This document shows positions 8,318-16,224 of a DNA stretch of 32,022 nt, piece after piece. Position numbers and translations under genes: made by a program. The DNA comes from a virus. The stretch spans positions 1-32,022 of IMG/VR virus record IMGVR_UViG_3300028392_000205, one strand, 5' to 3'. Each line of letters starts with the position of its first letter. The first letter of the stretch is position 1. The notes beneath the pieces are model-generated. The model was not told where the DNA came from. It did no database searches and was given only the letters and a program-made list of their open reading frames with translations.

Positions 8318-10246
8318 TTAAAATAATGATAATTGTTTTGCAGATTTGAATGTTAGTTCTTGAATCTGCTCTATTTGTTTGTATATCTCTTCTAAATAAT
8401 ACTTCTTGTTAATATCATAACTATTGAAAGAAACATTTGCATCTAGTTTATTAACTACAGTTTGTAGCCATTCACCAGACTCCACTTGTATTTCTCTTCC
8501 ATCATTATGACACTTAACTAACTTTCCTCCTTCATTAGATATATAATATCTAACAATCTTTTGCTGTTTAGTATTTATAACATCTCCTTTTACAAGTTGT
8601 CTGTCTACAAATTTCCATCCAGCTTTAGCTTTAACAGCTCCACAATAATCAAAGATGTCTGTATTAGCATCTAAGAAATCTTCAGGTTTAGTATTATTTA
8701 CAAAGAATGCATAGATGGCTTTAGGTATAATAAGAAAGCTTTTATTCTTATGGAATGTAGCCACTTTCTTTTTAGCTAAGTCTTCCCATTCAAATGCACC
8801 TTTACTTTTAACTTTACCATTCTTAGATACGGCCATGTAATTATTTACATCACGGATGATCATCTTAGAATATTCATCATGCTCAAGAGCCAGCTGTGTA
8901 AGATCTTCCCATTGTTTACATATATCTAGATACAACTCCACCTTATCATTAGGTATCATTATCTCTAAGCCATCTGTATTTAACATAAGAGGCTGACCTT
9001 CTGGAATAGCCAAACTTAACATTTCTGCAAGTTTTGATAATAATAGCTGACCATTGATAGTAATCTGCATAGTCATTTTAGGATCATACAGAAAACTATT
9101 CTCGTCACCTGTAAGTCCATAAGTAGAATTTAGGATAATCTTAAATACATAGTTCTTAGGATCTGTCTTAGGTATCTTCTTTCTTTCTTCAAAGAACCAC
9201 TCATACAATTGTCCAAACTCTTTCTGTGGTAGATGAGCAGGAGCAAAGTTATTCTTGATAGCTAGATTAGGATAGAAACTAGTAACGTCAGACGTCATTA
9301 TTGTCCAGCCTGGTTTAGCTTCATAAATACCAGAACTAATTGTACCATGAATACCACCTAGTCCATAATCAGTTTTTACACTTTTATAATCAAGTGTATA
9401 TTTAAATCCGTCTTTAGTAGATGTAATCACCTTAGTACGGAAATAGTCTAGCACTTTATTAAACTGTTCTGTTTCAAACTTAATATATGGTAGGATACAA
9501 TCAGCAAGTACAATATAATCTCTTGGAGTTCTGAGAGTTTTAAGATGTGTCTTAGAAAGACCTGTTTTCTGTTCAAGAAAATAAAGAAATAGTTCTTTAG
9601 ATATTCTTGGTTCTGATGCAGAATATAAATCAATTCCATATTCTTTACTAAGATTTTGCCTAAGCTGAATCTGTTCTTTAGAATGATTAAATATTTGCTT
9701 GGTAGATGTAACATCATTAATACAATAACTTATAACAGAATCTAACGTGTCACTATCTGTGACTGGTTCATTATGTTTATGAGGCATGTCTTCTACATTC
9801 TGCCAGTCCATAGAATACTGTATCCATTTAAGGCTAGACATCTTTGCTTTGTTATCCCAATGATTAAGCTTAAATAAATCAATCTGTTTGATTTTTAACT
9901 TATACGGGGCAAACTCAGCAAAGTCTCCTTTATTAGATTTTTCAATAACAGTTTGTGCATAAGCATAGATGTAAGTTACAAGTGCCTGAGTATCAAGCTT
10001 TAAAAGAGCTTTTTGATTTAATAATAACTTCTGTGTAATCTGAGCATCAAATGATAATCCATTATAGGATATATGCCATTGATTTTTAGTTACACAATCA
10101 TTAAGAAATTTTATAAGCTCAGGAAAGTCTGTTCTCTGTTCGTGAACAACGAACACTTTAGTTTCTTCTGTTTTGTAATGTTGAAACACTGCAATAAAAC
10201 AATTGCAAATAGTTTCATAGTCCATTACCCAGTGTGGTTTATCCAT
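8318..10246 (-). CDS. Compact family-B DNA polymerase with 3'-5' exonuclease
   Basis: This 642-residue replicative polymerase copies the phage genome. Exonuclease motifs are present in order: MDYET (Asp9, Glu11), SYNGLSFD and YCINDV. Polymerase motif A is DVTSFYPN, motif B is KIILNSTYG, and motif C is LMLNTDGLEI. Motif C keeps one catalytic Asp but has Asn where DTD is usual. The C-terminal third carries basic stretches consistent with a thumb. It is shorter than cellular family-B enzymes (about 800 or more). A terminator lies upstream between it and the 135-residue gene, so it may have its own promoter or depend on readthrough. A run AAAGGGG about 30 bases before the ATG is too far to be a normal ribosome site. 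Confidence 0.93.
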   Translation of the reverse strand: MDKPHWVMDYETICNCFIAVFQHYKTEETKVFVVHEQRTDFPELIKFLNDCVTKNQWHISYNGLSFDAQITQKLLLNQKALLKLDTQALVTYIYAYAQTVIEKSNKGDFAEFAPYKLKIKQIDLFKLNHWDNKAKMSSLKWIQYSMDWQNVEDMPHKHNEPVTDSDTLDSVISYCINDVTSTKQIFNHSKEQIQLRQNLSKEYGIDLYSASEPRISKELFLYFLEQKTGLSKTHLKTLRTPRDYIVLADCILPYIKFETEQFNKVLDYFRTKVITSTKDGFKYTLDYKSVKTDYGLGGIHGTISSGIYEAKPGWTIMTSDVTSFYPNLAIKNNFAPAHLPQKEFGQLYEWFFEERKKIPKTDPKNYVFKIILNSTYGLTGDENSFLYDPKMTMQITINGQLLLSKLAEMLSLAIPEGQPLMLNTDGLEIMIPNDKVELYLDICKQWEDLTQLALEHDEYSKMIIRDVNNYMAVSKNGKVKSKGAFEWEDLAKKKVATFHKNKSFLIIPKAIYAFFVNNTKPEDFLDANTDIFDYCGAVKAKAGWKFVDRQLVKGDVINTKQQKIVRYYISNEGGKLVKCHNDGREIQVESGEWLQTVVNKLDANVSFNSYDINKKYYLEEIYKQIEQIQELTFKSAKQLSLF

Positions 10247-10285
10247 TTTTATAATATTCAGTTAAGCTGTTTCCCCTTTAGAGCC

Positions 10286-10308
10286 AAAAAAAGCAGACAA
10301 TGTCTGCT
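10286..10308 (-). terminator. Intrinsic terminator upstream of the DNA polymerase gene
   Basis: On the minus strand, a 7-bp stem AGCAGAC/GTCTGCT with a 3-base loop (10308-10292) is followed by six T residues (10291-10286). It lies between the 135-residue gene and the polymerase start, so it may separate or attenuate transcription into polymerase. Confidence 0.75.
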
Positions 10309-10334
10309 AAATTTTGGTAATTATAAACATAACC

Positions 10335-10742
10335 CTATGCAGTTATAATATTTTTTGGAGCAACTTGAGGTTTTTCTTTAGATTCCAAGAAAGGTTTGAT
10401 ATCAAAATCTTTAGCATTTATTGCTACTGACTTAACAAAATTTTCTATTTCTTTAATATCCTCAATATAATACTCATAGAAAGTCTCTATAGTTTTACGT
10501 TCTTCAGCATAGTCTTTACCATTAGATCTTTTACCAATCTTCATACTAACAGGATCTCCCCATTCATTAAGTTTGGTTAACATGTGCATAGTATCTTTTT
10601 TCTCTTTACCAATAAGTGCTAATACTTTAGCATCAATATCAAAGATAGCTTCATTATAGACAGCTTCTTTGCTTGCTGGGATAAGTTTAAAAGTCTTTTT
10701 TTCTCCCCAGCTAGATGTGATTAATAACATTGTGTTGTTCAT
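10335..10742 (-). CDS. Conserved phage hypothetical protein
   Basis: The protein has 135 residues. It begins MNNTMLLITSSWGEKKTFKLIPAS and contains EAIFDIDAKVLALIGKEKKDTMHML, a polar stretch with NGKDYAEERKTIETF, and EYYIEDIKEIENFVKSVAINA. The KTFKLIP / EEIENF / NA pattern is familiar to me from small proteins in the replication regions of Bacteroidota phages, but I cannot name a function. It lies upstream of DNA polymerase, 21 bases after the 186-residue gene, and ends just before a terminator. Confidence 0.65.
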   Translation of the reverse strand: MNNTMLLITSSWGEKKTFKLIPASKEAVYNEAIFDIDAKVLALIGKEKKDTMHMLTKLNEWGDPVSMKIGKRSNGKDYAEERKTIETFYEYYIEDIKEIENFVKSVAINAKDFDIKPFLESKEKPQVAPKNIITA

Positions 10743-10763
10743 ACTTGATTTTTTTTTACAAAC

Positions 10764-11324
10764 CTACGATATTTTATTTAGTATTTCCAAATCTTCCTTA
10801 GGAATTTTTAATGTTTCTTTATCTAAGTCACATGGATTACATAATTCTCCAGATTTTTTTAATATTTCAACATCAATGTCTAGTAGTTTTGCATACACTT
10901 CAAAATATTTTTCAGGATGTAGATACGTTTCTATATACTTATATTCTGCTGACTTTTCACCATAATAGTTTTTAATAGCTCTTTTTAGATGAGCTGATAA
11001 TTTAGAATATTTACCAAGAAGAAAATTAAAATAATCAGCTTGATATATCTCTAAGTCAAACACATACAGATTATAGTCTTTTAGAGGTATTTTTTCAACA
11101 AACAGAGGATTACTCAAAAGCATTTGTTCTTCAAACACTTTAAATTCTTCAATATCTGTTTGTTGAAAAATACATATAAGTCTTATATCTTCTGGTTCTA
11201 TTTTATCAGTGATTGATATATAAGTACCAGAAGGCATAGTGGAGCTTGTACGTTTTATACCTAATGCAGGATATAGAAACGATCTAGATTTCTGAAAGTA
11301 TTTTCCATAGAGTTTATCTATCAT
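10764..11324 (-). CDS. Conserved hypothetical protein of the replication block
   Basis: This encodes 186 residues. The N-terminus (KLYGKYFQKSRSFLYPALGI) is basic and aromatic. The middle is mixed alpha/beta, with IRLICIFQQ and YNLYVFDLEIYQADYFNFLLGKYS. The C-terminus is acidic and helical. No catalytic motif is visible to me. It follows the exonuclease gene by 11 bases, so it is probably in the same transcript as recombination genes. Function unknown. Confidence 0.65.
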   Translation of the reverse strand: MIDKLYGKYFQKSRSFLYPALGIKRTSSTMPSGTYISITDKIEPEDIRLICIFQQTDIEEFKVFEEQMLLSNPLFVEKIPLKDYNLYVFDLEIYQADYFNFLLGKYSKLSAHLKRAIKNYYGEKSAEYKYIETYLHPEKYFEVYAKLLDIDVEILKKSGELCNPCDLDKETLKIPKEDLEILNKIS

Positions 11325-11335
11325 TTTAAATTTCT

Positions 11336-12364
11336 TTATAGAACTACATTACCTGTTGCAAAATCATAAGGTAATTCATAATTCTTATTTGTATAATGCC
11401 AGTTAGCTTTTTCTAATACATCTGTTAACTTACCAAACCAGGTATTCATTGTATTGTCACTAACTGGGAAAGGATACACTTGGTAAGCTTTGTCTATTAC
11501 AACAAAGTGAAACTTCAGTTGGTATCCACTATCAATTAAATTTATGAATTTTATTGCAATAATTGTAGAATAAATTGCAGCTTGCATCCAATAATTATAA
11601 AAATCTATAGATTCGTGGAAATCTTTAAGATCTTTACTGGTGGTTTTAATATCATTTATAAAGATTATTCTCTTATCATGATCTATTACCAAATTATCCA
11701 CAATTCCTTTAAGACCAAAAGATTTACTATTAATATTACATTCTATAGGTAATTCATTAAAGATTTCCTTATTGCTAAAATCATTAGTATTACATCCTAA
11801 TAAGTCACAAACTTGTTTATTCATCTTAATAAGATCCACACCTGTTTTACAGAAGTCATAGTTGTCTTGATCTATAAGAGTTTTGTTACCCTTAGATTTA
11901 AGAAAGTCCCAATAGTTCATAGCTTCAGATGTATACATCTTATCTATTCTCTGCTGGTCTGTTTTTAGTGCCTGATGTAAATTAATATCTTTTAAAACAT
12001 CTAATACAGCATCACTAAATTCTGTCAACTCTGTTCTTTGATCACCATTAGCATGTAGTTCTGTAGCATGACTAAACACTCTGTCTATAACAGTTCTTGT
12101 ATTTCCAGTGGGTAGATTAGCAGGGCTTACTATAAACTGATCATTAAACTTATCTGCTTCTAGTAGGAGAGCATGTATTATTTTACCATTTACTAGATAA
12201 CTTTCTGTCTTTTCTTCCCTGTTACCAAGGACATACATTTGATAGAAAGCCTGTGGGTTCCATAATAATTTGTTTAAGCTACTATAAGAAAAATTAAAGG
12301 GTTTGCTATAAAAGTCTTTTTCCATTATTTCTATAGATTCTTGCATAATATCTTCTAGTTCCAT
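11336..12364 (-). CDS. PD-(D/E)XK exonuclease (RecE/YqaJ-like)
   Basis: This 342-residue nuclease carries the family layout: a helix SYSSLNKLLWNPQAFY (27-41), GKIIHALLLE (60-69), the strand GIVDNLVID with Asp223, then INDIKTT with Asp238 and Lys240, and a QAAIY helix with Gln261. This is the G-x-x-D...D-x-K...Q-x-x-x-Y order of phage recombination exonucleases. In phage genomes such enzymes resect double-stranded ends for single-strand annealing, and here a Sak4-like ATPase and an SSB-like gene lie upstream in the same block. The start ATG overlaps the stop of the upstream 49-residue gene by 10 bases. Confidence 0.87.
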   Translation of the reverse strand: MELEDIMQESIEIMEKDFYSKPFNFSYSSLNKLLWNPQAFYQMYVLGNREEKTESYLVNGKIIHALLLEADKFNDQFIVSPANLPTGNTRTVIDRVFSHATELHANGDQRTELTEFSDAVLDVLKDINLHQALKTDQQRIDKMYTSEAMNYWDFLKSKGNKTLIDQDNYDFCKTGVDLIKMNKQVCDLLGCNTNDFSNKEIFNELPIECNINSKSFGLKGIVDNLVIDHDKRIIFINDIKTTSKDLKDFHESIDFYNYWMQAAIYSTIIAIKFINLIDSGYQLKFHFVVIDKAYQVYPFPVSDNTMNTWFGKLTDVLEKANWHYTNKNYELPYDFATGNVVL

Positions 12365-12504
12365 ACTTTCATAATTTTTAAAAGTGTTCTAATTCTTGAT
12401 GCTGTTGCTTTATCTGTTGTCAGTGCTTCCTCATATTCAAGGAATTCTATAACGAGCTTTAATGTTAACTCAGGTTCCATGTCTTGTTTTATTTCGTCTG
12501 CCAT
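12355..12504 (-). CDS. Small acidic helical protein, 49 residues
   Basis: This ORF runs from ATG at 12504 to TAG at 12355 and begins MADEIKQDMEPELTLKLV, continuing with a helix IEFLEYEEALTTDKATAS and a basic end RTLLKIMKVWN. Its start overlaps the stop of the upstream 69-residue gene by 16 bases, and its end overlaps the start of the exonuclease gene by 10 bases. It fills what would otherwise be a 124-base gap in a packed operon. Function unknown. Confidence 0.6.
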   Translation of the reverse strand: MADEIKQDMEPELTLKLVIEFLEYEEALTTDKATASRIRTLLKIMKVWN

Positions 12505-12698
12505 AATTGTCTAATTTTTTTTCCTAAATCTGCATCATTAGGATAGTTATTAATGTAAGTTTCAAATGATGTTCTGGTTTGATCTGGTTTCTGGTTTTTT
12601 TCTAAAGTATCTGCTATACGTTCTAATTGTCTAGCAATTTCTGGTAGTGTACCTTCTATAAGTTTTCTACCCATTAGGGTGTCGTGTAAACTAGGCAT
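12489..12698 (-). CDS. Small helical protein, 69 residues
   Basis: The N-terminus MPSLHDTLMGRKLIEGTLP leads to a coiled-coil-like helix EIARQLERIADTLEKNQ, then a polar tail with FETYINNYPNDADLGKKIRQLW. The helix type is common in small phage proteins of unknown role. It overlaps the gene before it by 8 bases and the gene after it by 16 bases, supporting expression within one operon. Confidence 0.6.
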   Translation of the reverse strand: MPSLHDTLMGRKLIEGTLPEIARQLERIADTLEKNQKPDQTRTSFETYINNYPNDADLGKKIRQLWQTK

Positions 12699-12873
12699 TT
12701 CTTAAGTGTTTAAATTGTTTCCAGTCTTCTTCTGGTAAATATTCTATTAAATTTACATTAGGTAAGAACCCAAGTAGTTCTTCTATGGCTTCTGAATCTC
12801 CACAGTGAACATCTAATCTGATTTGATCCATTACAATTTCTATAAGGTCCTGTTTATCTTTTGGACTTTTCAT
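12691..12873 (-). CDS. Small acidic protein, 60 residues
   Basis: I choose the ATG at 12873 (MKSPKDKQDLIEIVMDQIRL) over an earlier ATG at 12930. The later start overlaps the HNH gene by only 20 bases, while the earlier one adds a Cys/Arg-rich stretch encoded within the HNH gene. The protein continues HCGDSEAIEELLGFLPN and ends near YLPEEDWKQFKHLRNA. It overlaps the following 69-residue gene by 8 bases. It resembles short phage proteins containing an L-P-E-E pattern. Function unknown. Confidence 0.6.
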   Translation of the reverse strand: MKSPKDKQDLIEIVMDQIRLDVHCGDSEAIEELLGFLPNVNLIEYLPEEDWKQFKHLRNA

Positions 12874-13237
12874 CTTGTGTTTTTTTATTGTGGCAGGTCT
12901 CACAAAGCACCTGTAGATTATCCACCTCACAGAATAACCTCTCTACAAAGCCTGGGAGGTCATTAGCACACCTTAATGTACCAGCTGGTATTATGTGGTC
13001 AACATTAATTTTCTTGTCAGGAAACCAATTAGAACACTCTTTACACTGATATTCAAATTTCTGTCTCTTAAGAGGACCTTTATAGGTTCTACGAGCTTTC
13101 ATTTTACATTGTGTAATAGGTTTCCAAAATCTTGATTTCTGTCTTAAAGCACTACGTATAAAAGACCAAAATGCAGACTCTGTTAAACTGCCTGCATTTC
13201 TAGTCTTTGGGGTTAGTACTCGTTTATTTTTAGCCAT
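12854..13237 (-). CDS. HNH endonuclease
   Basis: This 127-residue protein has a zinc-binding pair CKEC (Cys65, Cys68), the catalytic core INVDHIIPAG (Asp80, His81), and a second pair in LCETCHNKKT (Cys112, Cys115, His116), preceded by NLQ. That is the standard HNH fold. The N-terminus is basic. It overlaps the primase gene by 8 bases and sits within the replication operon, so it may act in DNA processing; a homing enzyme is the main alternative. There is no intron or intein scar around it. Confidence 0.85.
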   Translation of the reverse strand: MAKNKRVLTPKTRNAGSLTESAFWSFIRSALRQKSRFWKPITQCKMKARRTYKGPLKRQKFEYQCKECSNWFPDKKINVDHIIPAGTLRCANDLPGFVERLFCEVDNLQVLCETCHNKKTQDEKSKR

Positions 13238-14201
13238 TGCTTAATTTTTTATCTAAGATAGGAACTAATCTGTTACGAACTTCTTTAGCTCCTGAATCTT
13301 TAATTGAGTCAGATACATCCTTACTCATAGGAAGCACTGTAATTTCTATAAAGGAATATTTTTCTTTGTAAGATTTCATAGATTCTATACCTGCTTGGTC
13401 AAAATCAAACATTACAATAATCTTTTCATACTTTTTTTTAAGCTCTTCCATTACATCTTTCTTAAGCATAGTGTTCTCACTATCAGGAGCTATAACATCT
13501 AGATCAAGTTTGAGTGACTTAATAGACATTATATCTTTAAGACTAGATGTAATTAGTAAATGCTTACGATTTTGTAATTGATCCCAGCCTTGGATGTAAT
13601 CAGTCACCTTAATAAACTTTTTATCAAGAGTCTTTGGCTGATAGATTTTATAGAGAGTACCATCTTCTTTGAAATAACCATATAAATAAAGTCCTTTTAT
13701 ACAAAGTTCATTACCGTCCTTGGTCATACAATAACTTTCTAGTGGTTTCACAATGTGAGCATCAAGAAGTTTAGATCCAATATTAAACTGTGTCCAGAAA
13801 TATTGATCTTGGCTACTCCAGTTTCTTATATTATAACTAGTCACTCTATATTTAGATGCTCTTTGAAATTTTTCTATGTCATAACCTCCATTATTATGCA
13901 GAACAAAATCATTATATGTTTCTATAATAAACTGACAAGTTTTATGAAATGATAGATGTGTCATTTCTTTTACTAAATCTATAGCACTACCACCTTTACC
14001 TGTAGAGAAATCTTTATACCTGTAAACATTGTGAGTATCAGTATAAATACACATACTAGGTGTACGTTCACCAGGATTAAATATAGATTTAAACTTTACA
14101 TCTTGTCCATTTAGTTTTTCTTTAAGTACACAGAAATGTTCAAATATCCATGTAACTGGTACATCTTTTATATCATGTACTAGATCTTTTGTGTTAAACA
14201 T
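13230..14201 (-). CDS. DnaG-type primase with degenerate zinc-binding domain
   Basis: This 323-residue protein would make RNA primers for replication. Residues 35-80 follow the CHC2 layout (FNPGERTPSMCIY, then YRYKDFSTGKGGSAIDLV), but the usual zinc-binding Cys/His residues are missing. The C-terminal half is TOPRIM-like: LLITSSLKDIMSI (215-227), a segment with PDSEN, then VMFDFDQAGIESM with Asp266 and Asp268. The usual first Glu of TOPRIM is not obvious; Ser replaces it. The helicase gene is close by. Primase is likely; the changed residues raise the possibility of an accessory role. Confidence 0.78.
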   Translation of the reverse strand: MFNTKDLVHDIKDVPVTWIFEHFCVLKEKLNGQDVKFKSIFNPGERTPSMCIYTDTHNVYRYKDFSTGKGGSAIDLVKEMTHLSFHKTCQFIIETYNDFVLHNNGGYDIEKFQRASKYRVTSYNIRNWSSQDQYFWTQFNIGSKLLDAHIVKPLESYCMTKDGNELCIKGLYLYGYFKEDGTLYKIYQPKTLDKKFIKVTDYIQGWDQLQNRKHLLITSSLKDIMSIKSLKLDLDVIAPDSENTMLKKDVMEELKKKYEKIIVMFDFDQAGIESMKSYKEKYSFIEITVLPMSKDVSDSIKDSGAKEVRNRLVPILDKKLSNG

Positions 14202-14210
14202 AAATAAAAA

Positions 14211-14248
14211 TTTAAAAAAATAAAGGGGAGATGTAGAAACATCCCCCC
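14211..14248 (-). terminator. Intrinsic terminator between SSB-like and primase genes
   Basis: On the minus strand a 10-bp G/C-rich stem (14248-14239 with 14234-14225, one G-U pair) and a 4-base loop is followed by TTTATTTTTTT. The primase ATG is about 10 bases beyond, so primase expression may depend on readthrough or a promoter hidden in the T/A-rich stretch. Confidence 0.85.
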
Positions 14249-14270
14249 GACTATAAACTAAAACTGGAAA

Positions 14271-14888
14271 TTAAATATTAAAATCATCATTCACTGGTTC
14301 AAAACCACTAACTGGTTTAGATGCTAATGGAGTGAAATGATATTTATTAGTTTTATCAAACTTGTTCATTTTGGTTTCATCAGAAGAACAGAATTTGTAT
14401 TTAGGAAGAGACAATCTTACAATCACTTTTCCATTATATTCATCTTCCTTACCTGCTAGGAACCAATACATATCTTTTTCTTTTAAGATGTTCACTGCTT
14501 TCTCTACCCACTGCTCAATGGATGTAATACTTGCATCTTTAGATAGGTTATCAATTTCTTTTCTAAGTCCTAACTCATTAGCAATCATAATAATCTTGCT
14601 AAGAATCTCATTTTTATTTACATCATCACTGTTAAAGTCAGCAATGTAAATACTTGCACTAACTCGTGCTGTTTGGCCTTTGTACTTTTCACCTTCTGGG
14701 TCTTCTCTATCAATAGCCCAACCTTCAAAGTTAGGTATTGCTGGACCTTCTAGTGTAATCTCTAAAGATTTTTTACCAGTTTTAGCCGTTCTTACTTGAG
14801 CACCATAAATGTGTGCCAATACTACTCCGGGTTCAAAGGATTTTCCTAATCCTCCTCCCTTGACATCTTGTCCTTCTGTTTTGAACAT
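14271..14888 (-). CDS. SSB-like single-stranded DNA-binding protein
   Basis: This 205-residue protein has an N-terminal glycine-rich segment (VKGGGLGKSF), then beta strands consistent with an OB-type fold (LAHIYGAQVRTAKTGKKSLEITLEG; TARVSASIYIADF), helices with IIMIANELG, further strands (KVIVRLSLPKYKF), and an acidic tail ending NDDFNI. An acidic tip like this is typical of SSB proteins and recruits partners. Position between the Sak4-like ATPase and primase genes fits. Similar proteins occur at this place in crAss-like phages as far as I know; the assignment is by layout rather than a strict motif. Confidence 0.6.
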   Translation of the reverse strand: MFKTEGQDVKGGGLGKSFEPGVVLAHIYGAQVRTAKTGKKSLEITLEGPAIPNFEGWAIDREDPEGEKYKGQTARVSASIYIADFNSDDVNKNEILSKIIMIANELGLRKEIDNLSKDASITSIEQWVEKAVNILKEKDMYWFLAGKEDEYNGKVIVRLSLPKYKFCSSDETKMNKFDKTNKYHFTPLASKPVSGFEPVNDDFNI

Positions 14889-14919
14889 GTGTTTTGTTTT
14901 TTAAATTAATAAATGGGTT

Positions 14920-15603
14920 TTAATTTTCATAATCTTTAATAGCTTTCACTACTAGTTGTAAATCATTAGCTACTTCTAAAGTGGGAAACATTCCACGTGG
15001 ACTTTTGCATGTATTCTCACCGTTGGTTTGGGTTTCAAATACATATCTAATATCTCCGTCTTTGTTTCTCTTGGCTTTTCCAAACAAAACTATGGAAAAA
15101 AGTCCTTCCAAAGTTAGTTTTTCATCAACCATTTTACCAATAGTTTTTGCTTTCAATCTACGTTTACCTTCCATATCAGTAGCTTCTTCTGCATGAGTTA
15201 GAAAGAAGATGAGCAAATCTTCTCTCATGTCTTTAGGCATACGAGCAATTCTAGCTAGGTGTGCACCTATCTGTGTGAATTTTTCATAACCTTTCTCATT
15301 AGCTTTGTCAAAGAATTCAAAGGAACTCATGTACTGAAAGTCGTCTATAATTATGTTTTTGATCTCAGGACGTTTTTCACTAACATATTTAACACAAGCT
15401 TCTATACTTTCAGGATTAGATTTGTCATACATATTACCATTTGGAGATTCTTTACTCCATAATGTATACTTCTTTTTCCATCCTTTAAAAGGAAGAGGCT
15501 TGTTAGCTACGTTAATAATAAATGTCTCTTTGGGATCTAATGTCTCAATGCTGGTAGACTTTCCAGCACCGGACTCTGCAATGATTAATACACCTTGTGC
15601 CAT
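14920..15603 (-). CDS. Sak4-like RecA-fold ATPase
   Basis: This 227-residue protein has Walker A AESGAGKST (residues 9-17) at the very N-terminus and Walker B NIIIDDFQYM (83-92), followed by an FFLTHAEE strand and LKAKTIGKMVDEK. This matches the short phage ATP-binding proteins related to Sak4, predicted single-strand annealing or recombinase proteins with a RecA core. An SSB-like gene directly downstream and the PD-(D/E)XK exonuclease further on support a recombination module. A general phage AAA-type ATPase is the alternative. Confidence 0.78.
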   Translation of the reverse strand: MAQGVLIIAESGAGKSTSIETLDPKETFIINVANKPLPFKGWKKKYTLWSKESPNGNMYDKSNPESIEACVKYVSEKRPEIKNIIIDDFQYMSSFEFFDKANEKGYEKFTQIGAHLARIARMPKDMREDLLIFFLTHAEEATDMEGKRRLKAKTIGKMVDEKLTLEGLFSIVLFGKAKRNKDGDIRYVFETQTNGENTCKSPRGMFPTLEVANDLQLVVKAIKDYEN

Positions 15604-15615
15604 ATGTGGTTGTTT

Positions 15616-16200
15616 TTATTTACTTTTTATAAGTTCATTTAACCAGTTCTTAGCACTAACTGGTTTGTTAGTAGAGATGGCATAGTAATCTCTAATAGTC
15701 ATATCAGCATACGGTGCATCTTCCATAGGAGAAGGAGCATTAGGAATGTTAGCTGTATTTTCTCGTGCTTTTTCTGTTATCTTAAAAACTGAGTCTACAG
15801 TTCCTGTAAAAGCTGACATTTTACTAATAGCTACAGAACTTCTATGTACCACTTTAAGTTCTTCAATTGGAACTAAATAAGAACCTTTGGCATTAAGTTC
15901 ATACTCTTCTTCAAAAGATGGTGTAGGTGGCACCCTATACACTTTTCTTTCTGAATCTGTTGGATTTAAATCTGAGTCAATAAGCTCAAAGAAAAATCCT
16001 TTTGTTTTTTTAAACTCTGATGGAAAGATTCCTACTACTAGTCTTCTTTGTTCATCGTAGAACTGAGTTTTCATGTTGAAATCAAATTGACTTATTTCTA
16101 AGTCAGCAATAATTTCAGCATTGAAATCTCTCATTTCTTTTGTTTTTTGAGCTTTGTATTTTGTCCTTTCTTCTTCGGACATACTGTGCATGATTGACAT
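15616..16200 (-). CDS. Conserved phage protein of the replication block
   Basis: The protein has 194 residues. The N-terminus is helical and charged (SEEERTKYKAQKTKEM). The middle is beta-rich (MKTQFYDEQRRLVVGIFP; GFFFELI). The C-terminus has TIRDYYAISTNKPVSAKNWLNELI, an R-D-Y-x-A-I...K-P-V-S-x-x-x-W-L-N pattern I associate with small proteins next to replication genes in Bacteroidota phages. It lies between DnaB and the Sak4-like gene with 12- and 24-base gaps. Function unknown. Confidence 0.65.
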   Translation of the reverse strand: MSIMHSMSEEERTKYKAQKTKEMRDFNAEIIADLEISQFDFNMKTQFYDEQRRLVVGIFPSEFKKTKGFFFELIDSDLNPTDSERKVYRVPPTPSFEEEYELNAKGSYLVPIEELKVVHRSSVAISKMSAFTGTVDSVFKITEKARENTANIPNAPSPMEDAPYADMTIRDYYAISTNKPVSAKNWLNELIKSK

Positions 16201-16224
16201 TGTGTTTTGTTTTAATTGTTATTG

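Noticed and set aside
12874-12930. Longer form of the 60-residue protein from the ATG at 12930
   Set aside because: The extra residues come from inside the HNH gene and have an unlike composition.
12854-13237. HNH gene as a homing endonuclease in an intron or intein
   Set aside because: The neighbouring primase and small genes are not interrupted and no splice-like flanks were seen.
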